NCBI RefSeq assembly: GCF_011075055.1
Contig: NC_058150.1
Location: forward strand, 1,116,001-1,180,000
DNA length: 64,000 bases
Reading direction: 5' to 3'
DNA from: Mangifera indica
Taxonomy: Eukaryota; Streptophyta; Magnoliopsida; Sapindales; Anacardiaceae
This document shows positions 22,799 through 35,409 of this stretch, piece after piece; the first letter of the stretch is position 1; each line of letters starts with the position of its first letter. A program made the position numbers and the translations under genes. The notes beneath the pieces were generated by a model. It was not told the origin of the DNA. It made no database searches and worked only from the letters and a program-made list of their open reading frames with translations.

Positions 22799-25700
22799 TC
22801 ACCTGTGGTACATTCCATGTGAAGTGAAGAACTGGAAATCTGGGTGGTTGACATGAAGCTGTCTCAGCCAGTCCTCTGCAGCCTGCACCAGGAAATTTGC
22901 TGATTGATGCTCACTTACTCCATTTTGTGTCCACATTGATCCTTTGAATTTATAGGATGCCATTCCAAAAATAGGTATGGAAATCTTTGAGACAGCCTGG
23001 CTAGTTCCGCTTCCTGCACAAGTAATAATCTGATTCGTCATATAATATCACAACAGAAGGCAGGATGAGTCTATTTGAATTTCTTGCAACAAACTTTTTT
23101 ACAAAACTGAGCGGCGCACTCTGAAAGACATGCTAAAGTATATAAATTTTTAAATTAATGGGTATTTTAACAAAGTAATAAAATGCAAGGAATGGAAAAC
23201 GATAATTAAAATTTGCATCTTCCCAATGGCACAATAAAGATGTCACTCATGAGACAGCAAATCATCAGGCTCAAAAAAGTAAAAGCAAGTTCCTCCTTCC
23301 TCTGAAGAACTAACAATTTGCCAACATAGAAAGTTCGAGACCTCAAATCATTTATGAATAGGTATTACAAATAATCGTATTATGGATAAATCTTCAAGTC
23401 AATTGTTAAGATTCATACCTTCTAATTTCAGTTTGATATATAACACGAGACAATACATTATCACAATGCATATCGTATGATATGCAAGGTTTAATTGAAC
23501 TATGAAATTGTTTGCTAATTTTTTCTTGTAAGAAAATTCTATATTAGTTACACTTGTTAAATTGATCAAACTTGAGCAGAAATTTGGCCTACATTTCATC
23601 AACCAAGGTCAAGGTAACCAGTTCAGTTTCTCTTATCATTTTCTGTTCTTTTAATTTGTTTAGTTGATTTTTGTGAGATGAAGTTCAGGTTCATTTCATA
23701 GCTATCACGCCAAGCTCAAAATTGTGAGTAAGAAATGAGGCTAGGGAATTGAAAGGTTTATACAAAATAGATTTCCTACCCACCATAAAACTTTCATGTT
23801 AATATTACCTCTCAAAGGCGTGGAAAGGGAATGGTATGTCAGAAAGCAAGCATCCAAATCTTTTAAAGTTGGCCCTGTAGGTATTCTGTATATAGGATAC
23901 CTACAAAAAGTCCAAGACAAGAAATAAATCCATCTGCTATGCACAGCAAATAATTGTAATGATCACACTAATACTACCATGCCACAGCTATCCAACTGAC
24001 AGGCAGCAAATCGCAACTTTTTAATGTATTCAGCCCAGGAAATTGGTATGCCAGATCTGATATCTGTCACAATTAAAAAGACAAAAAAATAAGGCAAGGG
24101 ATATAAAAGTCGGACAAAAATTTACCAAATGATAAAGAAACGTGCAAATAAAATGCCTTGTCAGCTAATGGTTCACGGCTATAAGGAGTATCTTGCTCAA
24201 GATATTCAAACAAAAGGTGGCCTGGAGAACTCCCACTTTCACTATCATCACTAGAAAAGCCTTCTTGCATTGCATTGTTTTCATCACTTATTGACAAACG
24301 GCCCATTCTAGAAGGAATATCATTTGTTAGATTATAGCAACCCTGCTGCACACTTGAAAATTTAACGCCTTTCTCAGATTCATAATCGCTGCTTCCATCA
24401 CTAGTTGAGTCCCTGTAGTACTCACCATCACTATCCTCTACAGCAAGCCTGCCCATATAATCAAGTCAAATTTGGTGATAGGCTAATAAGCTATGACATA
24501 CACAACAAAAATGAAACCTACATTATCAAGGACTGCATGGGAATCTGCTTACTTCAATATGAATTTGATTAAACCATCACAAATGAAGATGCTTTGTCAA
24601 AGTGTTAGAAGAGATATCTTTATTTACAGGATTACAAATGCAACACAATAAAAGCAAATATAACAGGTTTGAAATATTAAGATGAAAAACAATTATTTAG
24701 CCCTACTGTAGCTCAAGAAGCAATTACGCAAAGTTAAACCATGAAAATATAAAGAAATATTCTATGGCCCAACAGTGACATCGAAGTATTCACTTTGCCA
24801 ACTGGTATGTTAGAAAATGTTATCCAGTAGATTCTTTTACATAAGTAAAATCATTCTGATTTAGCTGACCTATTCAAGAAAAGGCAGACTATGTCTTTCG
24901 GCATTGGAAAGCTTCTAAAAGTAATGCCAATAGCCATATTAACAGTTTTGAATTTCTTCAGTTTCTTATACCTTTTAACCAGAATATAAATTTGCAAAAC
25001 TTCGCACCATTACATGTAATAAAATAGATTTTTCTCACTTCTCAACCTTCAGGTAGAAACTGAACTAATCTATTAAGCATTTTTCTTCAAACAGAAAATT
25101 GGGGACACTAAGGAGTTAGTGATTGCATGAAGAAGTAACTCCAAAGTTAACGGGTAAATCAAGGACGGATAAACACAAAACAAAAGATGTAGCATTCAAG
25201 TTCATGTAAGCTACAAATCAGACAGCTGCACTTTGTGAAAGATGAGTAAATGGAAAAAAGGTTTCCTAAACTAGGCAACATATGGAAACTGATTAAATTA
25301 ATAACACATTCAGCTATTTTGACTGATTGGAAATTAAAATAAAATTAATATATTCAACATACACGACTAAACAAATGGCAGCTGGAAGAATAGCAGCAGC
25401 ATGCAAAATAGAATAATATATTATAAAAGTACATCTATCCTTTAAACAACGAGCACAATGCAATATTTCAACGAAAACAATTTAAAAAATGGATCAAGTC
25501 CTCACTTAGGAGAACAAGTAAAATATGCAAACCAATATAATTCTTCTACAACACAAGCACTAGAGCAGGACAAATAACAAGCAGGAAAAATGGTATTTTA
25601 AAAAAGTGAGAGAGACGACACAGGTGATGAAGTACAAGAATTAAGACATTACTCATCATGATTAAAGGTTCAGAAAACCTAATCATAACTATACTTCCAT

Positions 25701-26782
25701 TGCCCATATTATGAAGATCAATGAACAAACACAATATAATCACAGGAAATATCAAAAAAGGATATCCAACCATAGTTGCAGCTGAAGCTCAAACAAAATA
25801 TATTCATATAGCTGAAGTCCATATCGGCCGATATATGTACAAACAAACATAAGATAAGACTAATACCTTGACATAGCAGCTGACTGAGTAGATTCACCGT
25901 ACAATTGGATTCCTGACAGATAAGGGACATAGTATTGAATAACACAATCACTCTGATCAAGTACCAGAGGCACTCCAGCCCCATAGACACTCCATTCCTT
26001 AAAGGACTCCCACAGATCACCCAATGTGAAGTAAGGCTGAAACTCTTCACCGCCAGTTCTCCAACTTCTCACTGTGGTCTACACAAACACAACAAACACA
26101 ATTTACTAAAAATCCAGAAACTATAAAGATAGAAAACCAAAAACTATAAAACTAGTTGACAAAACACAGGGATACGAGGAAAAAACCATAAGAATAATAA
26201 CTGTAGGCTTCCCTGCTTACGACTACCCACAATACAAATCTCTGTATAACTATAAATTCATATTAGTTAAGCCAAATAATCACATAATGCCAGGCTAACC
26301 AGAGTTTTGACAATTTTAATGTCTGCATATAAAGAAAATCACAATTCAGCAGATTCAAATTCTTCTATGCATATAGATTGAGGAAACAATTCATCAAATA
26401 ATTTATCCCTACCTTTACTGCATTTTCTCAGCAATTAAATTAACATAAAAATAAAGGAACCATCAACTTAAAAATTAAATTAAATTAAATTGAAATCAAC
26501 CTTAGATAAATATTGAGCCGGTACGGAAGGCCTGGTGAATTTCAAGAATCTATCAAGGTTACTAACAGAGACTACAGATGGTTCAGGTACTGAAACGTCA
26601 CTTGAAATTGAAGGCTTCACAACACTGTCTTTGGTGTTTTCCGGTGATACACTCTCATTTTCGCCACTTTTTGCTGCTGCTTGTTTTTTCTGCAATTGGT
26701 TCTGATTCCTTCTCGCCTTCACAGTCATGTAAAACCGATCCTCGCCACGTACACGCCTGAACTGTAAATTAGTTCCCAACAT
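22799..26782 (-). CDS. DUF789 family protein, complete in six exons
   Basis: Exons on the minus strand: 26782-26501, 26078-25867, 24448-24157, 24063-23978, 23900-23809, 23013-22799. They sum to 1179 nt, 392 residues. The product is a plant DUF789 protein of unknown function. Hallmarks in order are FLKFTRPSVPAQYLSK, FQPYFTLGDLWESFKEWSVY, a GAGVPLVL segment, VIQYYVPYLSGIQLY, an acidic Ser-rich insert with SSDDSESGSSPGHLLFEY, PYSREPLADK, ISDLAYQFPGLNTLKSCDLL, WYPIYRIPTGPTLKDLDACF and a C-terminal GMASYKFKG region ending MYHR. The N-terminus is basic (KARRNQNQLQKK), as for a nuclear protein, which is inference only. The intron between exons 3 and 4 must use a GC donor (AAG/gcattt) to keep the conserved LADK-ISDLA junction in frame. 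Other introns are GT-AG. Confidence 0.9.
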
Positions 26783-28690
26783 ACTTCCTCTCCGGACTTC
26801 TTCGGCTCTCCAGAAAACGGAGGAAAGTACAACAACAATAATATATTACAATATCTCACCCTTTTTCGATATTCTCCTACAAATCTTTCGTTTTACTCGA
26901 GTAAGAATACAAACTCTATCAAATCAACGAGATTCAAAACTACAAAAGAAAAAAATTATTAAAAAAAACTCCAAATCTTATCTAATTTTCCAGCGATTTC
27001 TCACACTTCCTCAGGAAAAAAAGAAATAGAAATCTTAAATTCGATTTGAATCCAGGAAACCAATAATCTAATTCCAATCTCAATCTAGAAATAAAAACGA
27101 CGACATCTCACAGTCAAACAATGAGGTCGATGAAGAGGAAAAAAATAAAGAAGAAATTGAGAGAGAGAATTTGAATTGGATGAATGCAGGGAGAATGAGA
27201 TATGTGTGAAGAAACAATTGTGGGAGGGAAGAGGAAGACTGAACGGGACTGTATTTTTAAAGCAAATTATTTTAATTATTATTAAACAGCTTACTATAAT
27301 TAATTATTAATATCTAATTATTGTAATTATTTTATTACTTATTTGGCTTATGCTAACTATTACAACCACACACAGAGGATTCTACCCCATCCACATGCCA
27401 ATTTTTTGTATAATTTTTTAGATAAATAGGAATCTAATTCCACGTGGATAATTATAAATATATAAAATTCTAAAAAATAAATTAAAATTTAATATTTATG
27501 ATTTTTTGTCAAATTTAAAGAAGGAAAGTTTTGTAAGGAGGCATGTGATTGGTGGATACATTGACAAGAAAATTGTACAAGGAAATCACACGTGCAGAAA
27601 AGAGTAGGTAAGACACGTGCGATAAAGTTCATTTGCAACAACTCATTCAAGCTGCAATAAATAAAGTAATTTATTTTTTCTTTTTTGTTATTATTTTAAT
27701 TTTAATTGATATTTTCATTTAAATAATTAAATTAAAATGAGTTATTTTCCGCTAGTTTTAAATTTACTAACAAAAAAATCAAAATATAGTTAAAATTTTT
27801 GGTCATTTTGAACAGTTAAACATGTGTCATTTTCCAACCCTTGAATTTCAAATTTTTTTCAAAATTATATATTTAAAATTAATAAAAAAGTGAGAATCAA
27901 AATTGTTAGGATGAAAATATTTAATAAAATGCAAACACAAAATTACTCTCATATATAAAATAGTTTAATCTATTAACAAAATAAAAAATACAATATCACT
28001 CTTATATAATTTATTAATCCGATCTTCGATTAATCTCAACTAATTTTTTCACTAGATCAATATTTGGTTCGAATACAAAAACCATGCAATAAGCTATTTG
28101 CATGATTCATTGGTTCAGTATAACTAAAGCATCGTGTTGTCGTTAACATGAATTAAATCTCAATATTATATCATTATATCACAATTTTGTTTGATTATAC
28201 ATTGTTTAAATTTTTATTTGATTAAGGGTGCGGTTAGGTTTTTTCGATAGTTTAAATGGACGGTATTAAACAAATAAAAGAACAAATCAAAAAAGAATAG
28301 AAACAAGATTTATGTAGGTCCAAGACAAATTTAGACCCCTCCATGCCTTTGGCCTTTTCTTTATGAAGTGCTCAAAAGTATCCAACAAAGGTGGCAATTA
28401 TTTGAAAATGCTTCACCATTTGACTCAAATTCACATTCATATTCTATCTCAAAAGTATCCAACAAAGGTGGAATTGGTTAAGCTAATCCTTAACTTCGTT
28501 GGAATTGATAATATTTTATTATCCCCATACAGTTTGACATTAAAAGATTTGAACGGTAACATTAATTTTGTTATAATTTTATCTTTAGAATAAAAATATC
28601 TTTCCTTTTAATTAAAATAAAAGTAACATACAAAATATTTTTAAAAAATTGACAATAAGATAAAAACTTTAAAAAAAATAATCTAATTGA
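26783..28690. other. Promoter side of DUF789 and AT-rich spacer
   Basis: Positions 26783-27250 are the leader and promoter region of the DUF789 gene, with A-rich and GA-rich tracts near 27130-27180. Beyond that I see AT-rich sequence with no gene. The frame at 28363-28593 has no recognised family. A 19-base phrase CTCAAAAGTATCCAACAAAG occurs twice (near 28371 and 28449). Confidence 0.5.
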
Positions 28691-28694
28691 AATG

Positions 28695-28960
28695 TTAGAT
28701 TGTTATTAGAGTTGGATTCAATTCGAATTGGGTATAAACATTCGAGATCAATTTGAATAAAAAAATTCAATTCGAAATCGACAAGCTTAATTTTTTATAA
28801 CTCGAACTCTACTAAATTTGTAAAATCAATACTCGAAAACAACTTGACTTTGGATTTGATTTAAACTAAGCTCAAATTTGAATATTTGAATTAACTAAAA
28901 CTTGGTTGGCTTAATCCGAGTTACGATTCATGCTTAGATTACATTCAACCCTAGTTGTTA
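28695..28960. repeat. Dispersed TTCGAATT/CTCAAATTTG-type repeat, copy
   Basis: The block opens TTAGAGTTGGATTCAATTCGA and closes TTACATTCAACCCTAGTTG, so the edges are imperfectly inverted. It shares phrases such as TTTGGATTTGATTTAAACTAA and TTTGAATATTTGAATTAA with a block at 63120-63400. Boundaries are approximate. Confidence 0.45.
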
Positions 28961-31927
28961 TCACTGTTTATTTTATTGATAAATTAATCCCTACAATTAA
29001 CAATATAATTATTTTGGAATCAATTTCTATTTGTAATACAAACAAATAGCTATACAATAACTTTATTCTATTCTTTTATAAATCAAAAATAGGTGAAGAC
29101 ACATAAAAGTGCATAGAATGAGACATATTAACCATACGTGACAAGAAAATCTCATCTAATTTTTTCGCTCATTAATGTGGTTGTATCTAATCCAATCAAT
29201 AATTATTCATTAGTGAACCTAATGAAAGGCAAAATCTTAATCAATTGTGACACTTGAGAAAAATTTCCATTTAAATTTTCAAATGAGTTTGGTATTATTA
29301 AGAAGAAAAATTAAGGCATCTGCATAGTCCAAATCAAGATGGAACCCACCAAGGTGTTCAGTGGTAGAGATTTATTGGGCTAGTGGCCCAATTGAATTTT
29401 GGCCAATTTTTCGAAGCAAAAGGAAGATAAGGACATATTAGCATATTCCACCGTTCAATTCAAGAACAAATCCAAGTGACACGCTAATAAATCAAAACAT
29501 TTATTGACACATTGTTTGGGGCATATGGAATGATATAAAGCATATATCAGATTAGTTGGTTCGATTAATCTAACGAATACTCAAAATTTAATTCAATTTA
29601 GAGAATAATCTAATAATTTTAGTCATTAGACCGTTTTGAACTATAGTTTAATAGAGATAATTATATCGGATCATAATTCAACCATAATTTAAAAGACATA
29701 AGACATGTTAATATCAACGTTTGTAATTATAAAATTTGTATTTCAATTGTGAGGATCGGAACCCAACTCCCAGCCATCGCACAATGCGCCACTATATAAT
29801 ACTATTGTAAAATTTGTATTTCAATTCCAAGTTAGTGGATTTTGCAAATAAAATGATTAAAATCTAGTTAAAAAAAGAAAAAACTCAAAAAAACTAGTTA
29901 TTAGAATTAAAGAATTTAAATCTTTATTAACCGTACACAAACACCTACTTTTAATGTGAGATGTAAGTCTTATATGTTATATTCGGGATTGAAACCTTAA
30001 CCATTTTAATGACTTGGAGAACAGTAATTTCAATGACTTTGAGAAGAATTTCAGTTGGGGAATATGAAAAGCCAAACATTTAAATTCAATGTCATGCAAA
30101 TAATTAATTATCAATCAATGACATATAAACTACTATATAATACTAGTTATTTATACTCATGAAGTTAAATCTTTGAATAAAAAATATGTCACAAATCTAA
30201 TTTTGAAATATTTAAATATAATATGATATGATACAAAATTTGGGTACAAATTCATGATATTTAAATGGAAAATAACCATCTAGTATCCTTATTATCACGA
30301 CAGTTTCACCGAGTGTTGGTAGGCGAAATTAAATATAAGTATTTTTTCATTTATTTAATAGTTTTGTCACTCAATGCATTCAAAGATTTAACTTTTATTA
30401 TCTATTGATATACTAATAACAAGATTTTTTGAATAAGGGATGTAATCAGACTAAACCAAATCGAGTATATTAGGCTTAAACCCAGTTCGATTGGATATAT
30501 ATCAAGGCCAAACTAGAGATAAGAATGGTTGATTTAAGTTGGGTTTGAAAAATTATATTGAATTCAATGATTTATATATTTATCAATTACCTTTGAATTG
30601 GTGAGATTTTAATTGTGTAAATATAATATTTTAAACTTTTAAAAGTTTATTATTATTATACTCAAGTTGCAACAGTTAGTGAGCGACTCAATTTATTTGT
30701 AAACCTAGTTTGAACTGAAAGAAAATAAAATAATTCCAATCAAAAAAAAAAAAACATTCTAAGTAAAACTTGTATCTACCGATACTTTATTATCACTGGT
30801 GATATGAATTTTCTCTCTTCTTTTTTTTTTTTTTTTTTTGCAACTTTTTATCAATATTGTTTAAGTATCGATTTTTGTTTAATTACATGTATTCAGGCGT
30901 GAAAAAGAGTGTTGTTGAAAATTAGACTTTCTTTCATCAACATTATATGTTTGTACTCTAATAGCATTTATAACCCAAATCAACAAATTTTTTTACCTAT
31001 AAATAAAATTGTATTACATACATGATAAATAAATCCACGATGCGTTAACTAATCCATGACATAATCCATAAAAAATGCAATTCACTATTTCATAAAGTCA
31101 CAAATTTTCAATGAACGTAAGTTATCATCTCTGTTTGTATGATATTCGAAAAACTATAACACATGCATAATTAGGGTTGTAATCAAGTTAAACTGAATAT
31201 TATTAAGCTTGAATTCAAGATATGAATTGTTGACTCGAGTTCGATTTGAGAATATGTGACATTAGCCAATTCACAACTGCAATATTTGGATATGCATTTA
31301 AACAATGAAATTTGAACAACAAATTGTATCGAGTATTTAAAACTTATTTTTTTGTATTGTATTGTGTATCTTAAAGTAGGATACATTTTTTTTAAATATT
31401 AATAATAAAATGATAATAATTATGTCATTATCTTAAAAAATATTACATATATTTTTAAAATCTTGAAATATATTAAATACGTTTTTATCACGTCATCGTT
31501 TCTTAAAAAATGTGTATCAACCTGTATTGATATATATTACATTATATCAATCTTTAATATATCTTAAAATATAAATTATTTTTTATTCATATTATATTAT
31601 ACATACTATAATATAAAACCCTTCATTGGTGGCTATTTTCGCTAGAATTCCTATATGCCTGAGGGGGGTAAGAGTTTGGCCCAATCGCAGAAGCTAAATT
31701 ATTGAGATGAGGCCAGAATCCAGATATATTGAACAACTCTTTAAGCTTTAAAACACTATAAAATCTTCAACGGCTTGGGCTGGTCAAGACCAAGAAAATA
31801 GCGCCTTCGAAGTTTCACTGAAATCAGACCATTCAAAGGCAGACAGCTGAATACGCGATTTCGTAATTTGTGTAAAATAGATTATGAATATAACTAGATT
31901 TTCCAGAGAGTTACTTTGAGTTTTCTA
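28961..31927. other. Gene-free AT-rich spacer
   Basis: No protein or RNA gene is recognised. There are short AT-rich palindromes, a poly-T tract at 30821-30839, and two near-identical copies of AAAATTTGTATTTCAATT at about 29728 and 29811. A repeat of the same general vocabulary as 28695-28960 lies at roughly 30440-30740. Confidence 0.5.
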
Positions 31928-32654
31928 GGCCAAAGGACTATTTTCCACCTAAGTTGTGCTATTTTTTCAAGTTTTTTTTTTTTTTTGTTAATTTTAAAAA
32001 TTTTATTTATCTATTTATAGATAGATAAAATTAATGATTTTAAAAGTAAAATAATCATTTTGTCTGTATTATTAAAAATAAATTTAAATTTGATTTTTTT
32101 CCTAAACCCTAAAAATTAATAATTTCCTCTAACCTAAGTTTTCAAAAATAGCATTTTCTCCCTTAGAATTTTCAATTTTTCGACACCATTTTTTTCTCTC
32201 CGACAATCTCCGGGCAATGCCTTTTTCTCTCCAGCACAGCCTCCTTCCGACGACTCTCCTAGGCATGGTGGTCGATAAAGACTCGTCTTGTCGACGACGA
32301 AGACTCTTGTTGACGACTAGTCTTCATCTTCGTCTTCGTAGACTACCATACCCAACAGAGCCCCCGGAAGGAGGTCATACCAGAGTGAAAGAGACGTCAT
32401 TTGGAGGTCATCGGAAAGGATGAAATAGCGTTAAAAATTTGAATTGAAAATAATAAACCCTAAAAGAGAAAATATTATTTTTTAAAATTTGAATTGAAAG
32501 AAAATTGTTAGTTTTTAGGATTTAGGGAAAAAATGATATAACTAATAGATTCAATTAATTTTAATAGTCTATGGTAGGTAAATGAGATTTTCAAAATTAA
32601 TAAGAAAAAACTTGAAAAATGCACATACTTTGGGTGGAAAATAGTCCTTTGGCC
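31928..32654. mobile_element. Foldback/MULE-like element with GGCCAAAGGACT ends
   Basis: The left end GGCCAAAGGACTATTTTCCA and right end TGGAAAATAGTCCTTTGGCC are exact reverse complements over 20 bp. Flanks GAGTTTTCTA (31918-31927) and AAGTTTTCGA (32655-32664) match at 8 of 10 positions, as expected of an aged 9-10 bp Mutator-type target duplication. Inner arms also pair in places (CCTAAACCCTAAAAATTAA with TTAGTTTTTAGGATTTAGG). The middle (32190-32420) is GC-richer, with GACGACGAAGACTC-like repeats and a 68-residue frame that I do not regard as a gene. Confidence 0.7.
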
Positions 32655-34548
32655 AAGTTTTCGAAGGTAAAACTTAATGTTCGAGATTTGAATAGAATGT
32701 AGGTTCACATTTTACTTATGCCAAACAAGAGATGTCTTCCCACGTATATAGAGTTTGTTGATTGCCGATATTGTAATTAGTCACATCTTCAAATGTCATT
32801 TGGCAGGTTTAATCACAGATACATATTAATGTTTTTCTTTCACATTTATATTCTAAAATATTTTATAATGTATCATTATATGATTAAAATTATTTTATTT
32901 TTAATTTAAAATTAACACATATTACTTATGTATTTAATAGAATACTTAAGATTAAGTAGACATAATTTTATTAATAAAATATTAAAGTATTTTAAATTAA
33001 TTCTTTCTTTTTTATTTTAATTTTAAATTAAATATTTAGAATTGGGAATGAAGGTGCAAGTGTCAGTCCAGTAAATTAAGTTGAACTTCAAGCATAAGTT
33101 TAGGTCAGAAAGTGTGATTTCATTTTCCTCCTTAAGTTTTGACCTTAAAATATTTTACTATCATTGACATTTTCCATTCAAATCCTATTTTCATTAGTGG
33201 AAAAAGAATACCGATACAATGTTAGAATGTCAAATTACCATCTTAAACCTAACTATTTTATTTTTAAAAATTATTATATAACCCTAAATTAATAAAAATT
33301 TAAAATAGTCATTTGTATATTAAATTTGTTATCAATACTCTCTTCTTCCTTGGTTTCCTTCACCCTCTTCCGTCTTGCATTTAGTTCTATTGGGGTTGGG
33401 TGGTTAACAATTTCAATAGGTTTGGGCTTGGGTGGATTGCGATTTTGGTACGTTTGAGTTTAAATAAATGATAGGTATCACATTAAGGTTTTTAAACTTG
33501 AACGGTGGGTTTTCTAAGTTGAAAAAAAGGTCAAATTATCATGTGAGGTGAAATATTTTAATGGTGGTTGGAATTTTCAAACTTGAATTATGAAAATTGA
33601 ATTGCAAGTTTTTAAATTTATAAAAAAATTAAATTATTATATTTAAAATATTGAGGTGAAATATTTTTAAGAGATTTTAATATTCTAAATATTTAATTCT
33701 CTTAATTTGTCCTTATAATATTATTTTTTATCAGAGATAAGTTTCAAGTGAAAAGTATGATTCATATATTTAGTGGGTGTAAAAGGCATTAAGATGAAAC
33801 ATGGGGTGGGAAAATGGCATCGCTCAGCCAGAAATATAGAAAATTAGAAACTTTGCCAGCTGCAGATTACCGCTATTCGAATTTTATAAATAATAAAAGG
33901 AGGTGTATTTATTTTAAATATATAAATATACGTATATTTATATATATTATTATATAATTAAATAATTTTAAATTAAAAATAAAATAATATTTAATAATAT
34001 AATAATATACATAACTATATATATATATATATATATATAAAATCCCAAATGGATCACAGTTTCTCCTGTGAAAACTCTTAAAAATTCAGTCAACAACCAT
34101 CTTTATTGATGTGTTCTATATGGATCATCGTTACGGGCTCACCTTTCTTCTTCAAACCGCCTAGTCTCTCCATTTACATTATAAAATTCCCAACATCTCT
34201 TTACTGTCTCTTTCTTCGTACAGTAATACGATGGTACTCTGTCTTTAACTATGAATCATCTTTAACCCTTTCAAAAGCAGTTTACGTGAAAAAAAAAAAA
34301 AAAGAAAGAGGTTTGATGTATAAAAAATTATAAGTTAAAGTTTTCTTTGAAAATATTTAAAATTAAAATTAAAATTTATTTAATTTAATAATTATAACAT
34401 CAATCAATTTTGATCTAGTCAATATAATTGGAGCGAGTATTCAAAAAAAAAAGTCAAATAGGGATTTAAAAAAAAAAAAACTATGAATCATCTTATAAGA
34501 ATTTGACAAAATATTCCGAACCCATATGTATCTTCCCTTCTTTCTCTC
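32655..34548. other. AT-rich upstream region of the LRK10-like cluster
   Basis: No gene is recognised. Palindromic AT segments at 32815-32960 and 33900-34045 resemble the MITE family seen at 15486-15650, the second ending in a (TA)n run at 34015-34039. The frame at 34106-34333 has no recognised family. Confidence 0.5.
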
Positions 34549-35409
34549 ATGTCTCTGCATCGCTTTCCACAAAAAATGAACAGTACTCTTTTCCTTCAGT
34601 GCTTAATTTTCACAGTCTTCTGCATCTTCATCGCCATCCCTTCGTCTTACTGTGCTGATGATGAGCAGTATTTGACATGCAGTCGCCCCTACAATTTCTC
34701 ATGTGGGGAATTTTCATACTTGAATATGTCGTATCCTTTCTGGGGAGGAGACAGGCCTCAGCCATGCGGCCGTCGAGGATTTGAGCTCAGATGTCAAGAT
34801 GGTCTTCCTATTTTAGAATATCCTCCCCAAACCTTTAAAGTTATAAATATCAGCACAACTGATCAAACAATGACAGTTGCTCTAGATGATCTTGATGTAA
34901 ACACTGGTTGTCCTCAAAGCTTCAAAAACATCTCTTTCAATCAGATTCTCTTCAACTTCAGTTCAGAAGTTCAAAACCTCAGCTTATTTTATAATTGCTC
35001 TGATAAATCGCTGCCGGGTTCCAATAATTTTAGTTGTCCTTTAGGAGGTGAAGCGGAGATAGGCTTTTACAGAGTTGATGGCGAAGTGGGGTACTTTGAG
35101 AATCTTACCAACACATGTAGCAACGTCATTAAAATCCCGGTTCTATCCGGAGCTCTGGATATGATTGGACAGGTTGAGAACGGAGAAAGGCTGAAAGAGG
35201 CTTTGCGTGGAGGGTTTGAGGTGATGTATCAGGCGGAGAACAGAATCTGTTCTGCATGTGAGTCTTCCGGTGGAATATGCGGGTCTAATGAATCAAATCC
35301 AGTGGAATTCGTCTGCTTTTGCCGTGATGAACCCCACCATTTTACCTGTCCTGGTATGCATTCTCTTTCTTGTTCATACTTTGTAACACTGCATTTGGTG
35401 GAGATCTAG
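34549..35409 (+). CDS. LRK10-like receptor ectodomain exon without an adjacent kinase
   Basis: The open frame encodes a signal peptide (LFLQCLIFTVFCIFIAIPSSYC) and a complete LRK10L/WAK-type extracellular region. It has GUB_WAK_bind with YPFWGGDRPQPCGRRGFEL and a C-terminal WAK-associated part with CSACESSGGICGSN and FVCFCRDEPHHFTCPG. A strong donor occurs right after CPG (G at 35353, then gtatgc), exactly where the other two receptor genes in the cluster splice in phase 1. If unspliced, the frame runs 19 more residues to a stop at 35409. No kinase exon is visible between 35354 and 38603. It could be a soluble receptor-like protein, a remnant after kinase loss, or an alternative first exon for the kinase exons at 39629-41029. 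Its ectodomain most resembles that of the minus-strand gene at 42554-45472. Confidence 0.8.
   Translation: MSLHRFPQKMNSTLFLQCLIFTVFCIFIAIPSSYCADDEQYLTCSRPYNFSCGEFSYLNMSYPFWGGDRPQPCGRRGFELRCQDGLPILEYPPQTFKVINISTTDQTMTVALDDLDVNTGCPQSFKNISFNQILFNFSSEVQNLSLFYNCSDKSLPGSNNFSCPLGGEAEIGFYRVDGEVGYFENLTNTCSNVIKIPVLSGALDMIGQVENGERLKEALRGGFEVMYQAENRICSACESSGGICGSNESNPVEFVCFCRDEPHHFTCPGMHSLSCSYFVTLHLVEI

Noticed and set aside
32217..32423. 68-residue frame in the foldback element
   Set aside because: Compositionally biased (Arg/Leu-rich from GACGA repeats) and inside an inverted-repeat transposon.
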